DNA of 64,000 nucleotides from Solirubrobacterales bacterium. Its GTDB lineage: Bacteria; Actinomycetota; Thermoleophilia; Solirubrobacterales; Solirubrobacteraceae. Location: the NCBI GenBank assembly GCA_026392255.1, contig JAPLCJ010000047.1, positions 1 through 64,000 on the forward strand. Reading direction: 5' to 3'. Numbering within the stretch: the first letter of the stretch is position 1; each line of letters begins with the position of its first letter. The position numbers were made by a program, and so were the translations under genes. This document shows positions 59,441 to 64,000 of the stretch, piece after piece. The notes under the pieces were generated by a model. It saw nothing but the letters and a program-made list of their open reading frames with translations. It was not told the DNA's origin and made no database searches.

Positions 59441-60259
59441 ATGCTGAAAGCCGTTCACATAACTGATCTCCACGCAGGCCGACATGATGTTGCGGCCGCG
59501 GATGAGCTACTGCTTGATATCGAGGCGGCAGGGGCTGACATTGTCCTGATAGGTGGAGACTTCACCCAGCGGTCCAGGCGCTCTGAGTGGGAACTGGCGG
59601 CCAGTTGGTTGGAACGAATTTCAGCGCCGTGGCTCGCGACGCCAGGTAACCACGACATCCCGCTGTTTGATGTCGGCAGGAGAATCGCCTCCCCATTTGG
59701 CCGTTACGCGGAAGCAGTCTCGGCTGATTTGGAACCAATGATTGAGTTGGATGGCATGTTGTTTGTTGCCTCGAGAAGTGCGGCACCGGAACGCCGGGCA
59801 GAGGGCGCAGTATCGGGTTCATCATCCGGACTTTTGGAACAACGTCTGGAGAACTCAAAGGCTGCAGGACCGAGGGTTCTAATGACCCACCATCCACTGG
59901 TGCGCCATCCCCAAGCAAGGCCGGGCCGGCCCGCGCGAGGATGGGAAGAGACCCTGTCAGTCGCTCAAGCTGGCGGGGTGGACCTGCTACTCAGTGGACA
60001 CACCCACAGAAGGCACGACGGGCCGTTCTCAGTCAACGTTGAAGGCCGGAGCCTTATCGCGGCGCAGTCCGGCACTGCATGTTCAACCCGTTTGAGGGGG
60101 ATGGAACCAGCCTCATGGCAGGTCCTTGAACTTGAGCCTGACCGCATTCGCATCGAGCCGCGGATATGGAACCCAGAGTTGGGATGTTTTCTGACCGGGC
60201 CCGTTTCGGAGTGGGTCGGGACGGCGGGATCTTGGGAGAAGGACTTAGCTGGGGCGTGA
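59441..60259 (+). CDS. Calcineurin-like metallophosphoesterase
   Basis: A 272-residue protein with all dimetal motifs: TDLHAGRHD, GGDFTQRSR, TPGNHD, MTHHPLVRH and SGHTHRRHDG. Similar enzymes act as phosphodiesterases or nucleotide phosphatases; the substrate is unknown. The 3-prime end overlaps the convergent adenosyltransferase gene by 15 bp. Confidence 0.91.
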   Translation: MLKAVHITDLHAGRHDVAAADELLLDIEAAGADIVLIGGDFTQRSRRSEWELAASWLERISAPWLATPGNHDIPLFDVGRRIASPFGRYAEAVSADLEPMIELDGMLFVASRSAAPERRAEGAVSGSSSGLLEQRLENSKAAGPRVLMTHHPLVRHPQARPGRPARGWEETLSVAQAGGVDLLLSGHTHRRHDGPFSVNVEGRSLIAAQSGTACSTRLRGMEPASWQVLELEPDRIRIEPRIWNPELGCFLTGPVSEWVGTAGSWEKDLAGA

Positions 60260-60805
60260 GGCGCCGGGCTGCCACAGCTCGTCGTGACCACCGTTAGCGC
60301 CACGGGCAAGGATGAAGAGAAGGTCACTGAGGCGGTTGAGGTAGCGCAGCACCTCGGGGGAGAGGCCCTCGCAACTGACCGCGTGGCGCTCTGCTCGGCG
60401 ACAGACCGTTCGGCACACGTGGAGGCGTGCTGCCGCTTGGCTTCCGCCTGGGAGCACGAATGACTTGAGTGGTTCAAGGGTGGAGTTGACCTCATCGCAG
60501 CGCTCTTCAAGCCACTTGGTCTGACTCTCTATCACCCGCAGGCGCTGCTCGCCCTCAGTCTGTGGCACTGAAGTGTCAGCGCCAACATCAAAAAGGTCAT
60601 TCTGAATTCTTGTCAACCACGGGCGATAAGCCTCTGGAAGGTCGTCACAGGCAGCAATGACGACGCCGATCAGAGAGTTGAGCTCGTCAACAGTGCCGTA
60701 GGTCTCAATCCGCGGGTGAGCCTTCCCGACCCGGCTCATGTCACCAAGATGGGTCTCTCCGTCGTCTCCGAGCCTTGTGTAGATGCGTGTGAGGTTCACT
60801 GTCAT
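60245..60805 (-). CDS. PduO-type cob(I)alamin adenosyltransferase
   Basis: A 186-residue protein with the ATP loop TRLGDDGETHLGD, YGTVDELNSLIGVV and C-terminal LRYLNRLSDLLFILARGAN, the PduO/MMAB signature. It makes adenosylcobalamin, the cofactor of the mutase at 4569-6563. ATG 60803-60805 has TAGCGT 7 bp upstream, so it is probably leaderless; it is divergent from the cobalamin riboswitch operon. Confidence 0.94.
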   Translation of the reverse strand: MTVNLTRIYTRLGDDGETHLGDMSRVGKAHPRIETYGTVDELNSLIGVVIAACDDLPEAYRPWLTRIQNDLFDVGADTSVPQTEGEQRLRVIESQTKWLEERCDEVNSTLEPLKSFVLPGGSQAAARLHVCRTVCRRAERHAVSCEGLSPEVLRYLNRLSDLLFILARGANGGHDELWQPGASRPS

Positions 60806-60910
60806 AAGCAGCACGCTATCGAACGGCGACCCTGTGAGCGGGAAAGTCAGTGCTTGCCCTGACCACTAGCGCATGGCCGCTGGCGGTGGTAACCTACGCC
60901 GCGAAGTATT

Positions 60911-61070
60911 GGTCGGTGGTTCATGGGAAGTCCGGTGAGAATCCGGCGCGGTCCCGCCACTGTGACCGGGGATGTCCCCCGCACGCATCGAAAGGTGCAG
61001 CCACTGGAGATTCGTTCTCTGGGAAGGCGCGGGAGGGTTGGCCCGGGAGCCAGGAAACCTGACTCCGACC
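60911..61070 (+). ncRNA. Cobalamin (B12) riboswitch
   Basis: The closing stem GGTCGG (60911-60916) pairs with CCGACC (61065-61070). Between them are the conserved elements GGGAAGTCCGGTGAGAATCC, CGGTCCCGCCACTGTGA, a second GCAGCCACTGGAG, TGGGAAGGCGCGGG and GAGCCAGGAAACCTGACTCC. The order and the B12-box GCCAGGAAACCTG match the cobalamin riboswitch. It lies upstream of a DUF4430/ECF operon whose ribosome site (AGGAAAGG, 61091-61098) follows within 30 bases, so control could be by translation initiation. Confidence 0.96.
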
Positions 61071-61106
61071 AAAAATTACATACACGCTCGAGGAAAGGTG
61101 TGGCTA

Positions 61107-61883
61107 ATGCCATCTATCACCCGTACCAGTAACTGGTCCGTCAGGATCGCTGCAACGCTAGTAGTCCTTGCCGTTGTTCCATTTGTAAGTTCCGCCTCAG
61201 CCGCGGGACCGAAGGTAAGCACTGTCATCGCTAATCGCGTTGGAATTGTGTTTGGCCCCAAGACGACCGAAGCACATTCGTTCGTCACTGAGGTCGGATC
61301 AGCCAAACGGCGCTGCCAAGTTGCGCAGGGCACGCCGTTAGCAGCACTCAAAGGCACAGGAGTGTTCTTTCATCTGAAGGACTTTGGACGCTGTTCGATG
61401 AGCACAAGCGCATCAGCCGGGCTGTTTCTAGACAAGCTTGTGGACACGACCAACACTGGTACCTCCGGCTGGACCTTCAAGGTCAATAACAGGGCCGGAA
61501 CAGCAGGAGCCGCTGATCCCACTGGTCCGTTTGGGTCTGGTCCACTTGTCACAGGTGACAAGGTCATCTGGTTTTGGTGCGTATTTGATGCCAACTGGGC
61601 GTGCCAGCGCAACCTTGTCTTGGTTGCTCCCACGACTGCAAGCGCGGGGTCGTCCATCTCGGTTTCTGTCAGGGCCTATGACGACGCGGGAATGTGGATT
61701 CCAGCCGTGGGCGCACGCGTAACCCTAGGAACGACAAGGCTGGTGACTGGGCCCTCAGGAACCGTCTCAATCAAGGCGCCCGACGCGCCGGGGTCGTACC
61801 TGATTAAGGCAGTAGATGCCACGGGTAGCTCTAGAGGCGGCCAGCGAGCCCCATCCTTCCCAACTGCGCTGGCAGTTTCTTAG
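61107..61883 (+). CDS. Secreted DUF4430-like (transcobalamin-like) protein
   Basis: About 258 residues. A signal peptide (VLAVVPFVSSASAAG) is followed by a region of about 130 residues with Cys pairs, TSGWTFKVNNRAGTAGA and GDKVIWFWCVFD, which looks like the DUF4430 beta-domain of transcobalamin/intrinsic factor. A C-terminal Ig- or carboxypeptidase-regulatory-like beta-sandwich follows (SVSVRAYDDAGMWIPAVGARVTL). The first gene after the B12 riboswitch; ATG 61107 lies 8 bp after AGGAAAGG. Probably an extracellular corrinoid or corrinoid-carrier binding protein; inferred from context and domain. Confidence 0.82.
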   Translation: MPSITRTSNWSVRIAATLVVLAVVPFVSSASAAGPKVSTVIANRVGIVFGPKTTEAHSFVTEVGSAKRRCQVAQGTPLAALKGTGVFFHLKDFGRCSMSTSASAGLFLDKLVDTTNTGTSGWTFKVNNRAGTAGAADPTGPFGSGPLVTGDKVIWFWCVFDANWACQRNLVLVAPTTASAGSSISVSVRAYDDAGMWIPAVGARVTLGTTRLVTGPSGTVSIKAPDAPGSYLIKAVDATGSSRGGQRAPSFPTALAVS

Positions 61884-61910
61884 TCAGCAGGAATGTTGAA
61901 GGGGCTGAGG

Positions 61911-62858
61911 ATGCCGAGGCGACGACTCTTTCCCGGGGTCGTCGCTTTCGGGCTCTCGGCCGGTCTGCTGGCTGCTGGTTGTGGCCTGGGGCCGGGTTCT
62001 GAAACTGGGAGCGTTGCGCTAGTCGTTACGTCCGACTTCGGATCCCGGCAGATGGGCAAGCCAACTACGGAAAGAGCAACCCAATCAGAGACAGCTATGC
62101 GACAGTTGCAGCGCCTAAAGCGAGTAAAGACAAGCTACGGAGGGCGTTTCGTCGAGTCGATCAATGGTCTCTCAGGGGGCTCATCGGGTGGGAGCTCTTT
62201 TGACTGGTTCTTCTTCGTAAATGGAGTGGAGTCAGCTGTTGGAGCGGCCGAGGTAACGCTCACCGAAGGGGATGACATTTGGTGGGACCACCGTGACTGG
62301 AGCGCGGCAAGCCATGTTCCGGCGGTTGTAGGTGCGTGGCCACATCCGTTCTCCGCTGGACCGTCCGGGAAGCGTCTCCCGACCCGGCTGCTGTGTTCTC
62401 CAACCGCAGCCACGGCCTGCGCCCGAGTGGAGGCTGCCCTCGCCGCTGAAGGGATCGTTGCGACGCGGGGCAAGCTAGGCACGGAAGGCAAGTCGAAGGG
62501 ACCGATGATCGTCGTCGGGACTTGGGGCGAGATTCGAACCGACCCCGCGGCGAGGCTCCTCCTCGGTGGCCCGGACGAGTCCGGTGTGTATGTGCAGCCC
62601 ACGCGGAGCGGGTCAACATTCAATGTCCTAAACCCCAAGGGTTCGCTGGCCGCCGCTTATTCGGCTGGGACAGGCCTAGTTGCAGCCACGGTGGTCGGCG
62701 GAGCATCACCGACGTGGTTAGTCACGGGTACAGACACGAAAGGCCTGAACCTTGCGTCTGGGGCACTAAACCTTCGGTCTCTCACTCGCCACTTTGCGGT
62801 GGTTGTGACTGACGGCGGCAGGGTTCTGTCGGCGCCGATGCTGGCAGGCAAACGTTGA
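61911..62858 (+). CDS. DUF4430 lipoprotein with additional C-terminal domain
   Basis: About 315 residues with a lipobox (LLAAGCGLG), a DUF4430-like domain at about residues 40-125 (INGLSGGSSGGSSFDWFFFV then NGVESAVGAAEVTL and DDIWWDHRDW, typical of the fold), then about 180 residues of unrecognised sequence (VVGAWPHPFSAG; ALAAEGIVATRGKLG). An alternative start is ATG 61893. Second gene of the riboswitch operon, overlapping ecfT by 4 bp. It may be the membrane-tethered receptor partner of the preceding protein. Confidence 0.82.
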   Translation: MPRRRLFPGVVAFGLSAGLLAAGCGLGPGSETGSVALVVTSDFGSRQMGKPTTERATQSETAMRQLQRLKRVKTSYGGRFVESINGLSGGSSGGSSFDWFFFVNGVESAVGAAEVTLTEGDDIWWDHRDWSAASHVPAVVGAWPHPFSAGPSGKRLPTRLLCSPTAATACARVEAALAAEGIVATRGKLGTEGKSKGPMIVVGTWGEIRTDPAARLLLGGPDESGVYVQPTRSGSTFNVLNPKGSLAAAYSAGTGLVAATVVGGASPTWLVTGTDTKGLNLASGALNLRSLTRHFAVVVTDGGRVLSAPMLAGKR

Positions 62859-63724
62859 GCAACCCTTCCACCCCAACCGCGCTCTCGGCCGCTCGGGCTG
62901 GCGTCGCAGCCATCTGGTGCGGGACCCTGATGGCCGCCGCCCTGACTATTGACCATCCGGTTGGCCTGCTCGCACTGCTAGCGGCCGTCATCTGGGCCGG
63001 TTGGCTAGCCGGGGCTGGGGAGCAACTCCGCAAGGCTTCCCGTTTCGCGTTACCTCTAGCGCTGATGGTCGTTGCAATAAACGCGATCGTCTCGCGTGAT
63101 GGCGTGACGGTTGTCGCCCGACTTGGTGAGGTCCCGATATTGGGACGGCTGGATATAACGCTAGAGGGCCTCGTCTATGGGGCCGTGCTTGGACTCCGGG
63201 TGGTCTTAGTCAGCTTGGCCGCCGTTCTGTTCACCGCCGTCGTGGATCAGGATGAGCTGCTCGGCCTAGTTAGGAGGCGGAGCGGCCGCTTTGGGCTAGC
63301 AGCCTCTGTGGCAGGCCGACTGATGCCCCTACTGGCCGCGGACGGGGCTCGGATGGCCGAGGCCCGTAAGGCGGTCCCCAAGACACTTGCAGTATCCCGC
63401 TTTGACCTGGTGTCATCAATCGCGACCGGTGCACTCGACCGTGCTGCGGATGCGGCTGCCGCGCTGGAGCTGCGCGGTCTTGGTGAGGGCCCGTGTCTCG
63501 CACCGCGCGCACACCGCCCATGGTCACGACACGACTTCGGACTACTGATCTCCAGCTTCGCGTGCTGTGTTGTGGTCGCAGCAGCTTTAGTCGGCGGGTG
63601 GGTGGACTTTCAGAGCGCGAGCTCAATACGCGCTGCTTGGGGGCTTGGCCTGGCTGTGACGGTCCTCGCGCTCCCTCTAGTCCTTGTTGCACCGCTGTTT
63701 GAGCGCAGAGGGGTTGGTCAGTGA
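62855..63724 (+). CDS. ecfT: ECF transporter transmembrane (T) component, CbiQ/EcfT-like
   Basis: A 289-residue membrane protein with about five to six helices. The cytoplasmic coupling helices are MAEARKAVPK and LELRGLGEG (the E-x-R-G/A-R-G-type EcfT motif). The TTG start overlaps the previous stop (TTGA). No S component precedes it; one may lie beyond the window, or the DUF4430 proteins may feed a shared module. With the next gene it forms the energising unit of a B12-regulated importer. Confidence 0.87.
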   Translation: MSNPSTPTALSAARAGVAAIWCGTLMAAALTIDHPVGLLALLAAVIWAGWLAGAGEQLRKASRFALPLALMVVAINAIVSRDGVTVVARLGEVPILGRLDITLEGLVYGAVLGLRVVLVSLAAVLFTAVVDQDELLGLVRRRSGRFGLAASVAGRLMPLLAADGARMAEARKAVPKTLAVSRFDLVSSIATGALDRAADAAAALELRGLGEGPCLAPRAHRPWSRHDFGLLISSFACCVVVAAALVGGWVDFQSASSIRAAWGLGLAVTVLALPLVLVAPLFERRGVGQ

Positions 63725-64000
63725 TGGAAAGGCGCGTCGCGATTCAGCTCATCGATTTCTCCTACAAGCATCCCGAGGGCAGCCGTAAGGCGCTGGATGA
63801 CATCAATGTTTCCATTCGCGAAGGGGAGTTTGTGATCATTGCCGGAGAGTCAGGAGCGGGGAAATCAACCCTGGTCAGGGCAATTGCTGGCCTCGCCCCA
63901 GCCTTTGATGGCGGAACGGCGGCTGGGAGCATTTCGGTCTGCGGTCTGAACACTCGGGATAACGGTCCGGCTGGCATCGCTCGTGTCTGCGGAACCGTTC
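63724..64000 (+). CDS. ecfA: ECF transporter ATP-binding (A) component, partial
   Basis: About 92 codons before the window ends. ABC ATPase start: QLIDFSYKHPEGSRKALDDI, FVIIAGESGAGKSTLVRAIA (Walker A GESGAGKST). The ATG shares a base with the ecfT stop (TGATG). Motifs for the signature and Walker B lie outside. The loading domain is of the CbiO/EcfA type. Could be a single A subunit or the first half of a tandem A1/A2 fusion. Confidence 0.88.
   Translation, partial: MERRVAIQLIDFSYKHPEGSRKALDDINVSIREGEFVIIAGESGAGKSTLVRAIAGLAPAFDGGTAAGSISVCGLNTRDNGPAGIARVCGTV

Noticed and set aside
1-64000. CRISPR arrays, insertion sequences, prophage or integrase genes
   Set aside because: No spaced direct repeats, transposase, integrase or terminal-repeat structure was found; the only short repeats are the coding PTYSA tandem and the tRNA-flanking inverted repeat.

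Overview
The window looks like a chromosomal segment of an actinobacterium. The main pointers are a fused CofG/CofH-type FbiC with a complete coenzyme F420 gene set, ergothioneine genes, crotonyl-CoA carboxylase/reductase with an ethylmalonyl-CoA-type mutase, many acyl-CoA and short-chain dehydrogenase genes, and start-proximal -10 hexamers typical of leaderless actinobacterial mRNAs. GC looks moderate to high by eye (not computed). A lineage near Thermoleophilia is my best guess, from the general look of several secreted and hypothetical proteins, but the sequence alone does not prove it. The genome is very compact: divergent genes are 20-60 bp apart, convergent genes often overlap, and operon genes overlap by 1-14 bp in most cases. 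I see no insertion sequence, phage or CRISPR array.

Layout. 1-3.6 kb: minus-strand zinc/manganese ABC operon (permease fused to solute-binding protein, ATPase, second permease, Fur-family regulator cut by the window edge) with a Zur-like box upstream. 3.6-9.3 kb: ethylmalonyl-CoA pathway genes (B12-dependent mutase, MeaB chaperone, Ccr) around a metallo-hydrolase/ClpS pair. 9.5-18 kb: large secreted hydrolase, YgfZ-like protein, MntR-type regulator with an Nramp transporter, an orphan substrate-binding lipoprotein and an aquaporin. 18-23.5 kb: F420 biosynthesis and use (FbiC, CofE, CofC, CofD, NADPH:F420 reductase). 23.5-28.5 kb: acyl-CoA metabolism (SDR, HMG-CoA lyase, quinone oxidoreductase, enoyl-CoA hydratase, carboxyltransferase). 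28.5-35.1 kb: a six-gene redox operon (ferredoxin, ferredoxin reductase, ferric-reductase-like membrane protein, ApbE, two small Ser/Gly-rich membrane or surface proteins) divergent from a two-component system and a small membrane protein. 35-49 kb: acyl-CoA synthetase, amidase, inositol-phosphatase-like enzyme, four tRNAs, membrane proteins, EgtD/EgtB and a P450. 49-55.5 kb: thiolase-FadB operon behind a palindromic operator, TypA/BipA and a glycosyltransferase. 55.5-60 kb: secreted proteins, GNAT, exonuclease III, two tRNAs and a phosphoesterase. 60.2-64 kb: cobalamin adenosyltransferase divergent from a cobalamin-riboswitch operon encoding two DUF4430 (transcobalamin-like) surface proteins and ECF transporter T and A components, cut by the window end.

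How it fits together. B12 is a common thread: a riboswitch-controlled uptake operon and an adenosyltransferase could supply adenosylcobalamin to the mutase, which MeaB protects, while Ccr makes the mutase pathway's substrate. Thiolase, FadB, carboxyltransferase and HMG-CoA lyase feed acyl-CoA units into the same metabolism. The most novel-looking parts are the riboswitch/DUF4430/ECF operon at the right end, the ferric-reductase/ApbE operon with its unusual small partners, and the permease-binding-protein fusion at the left end.
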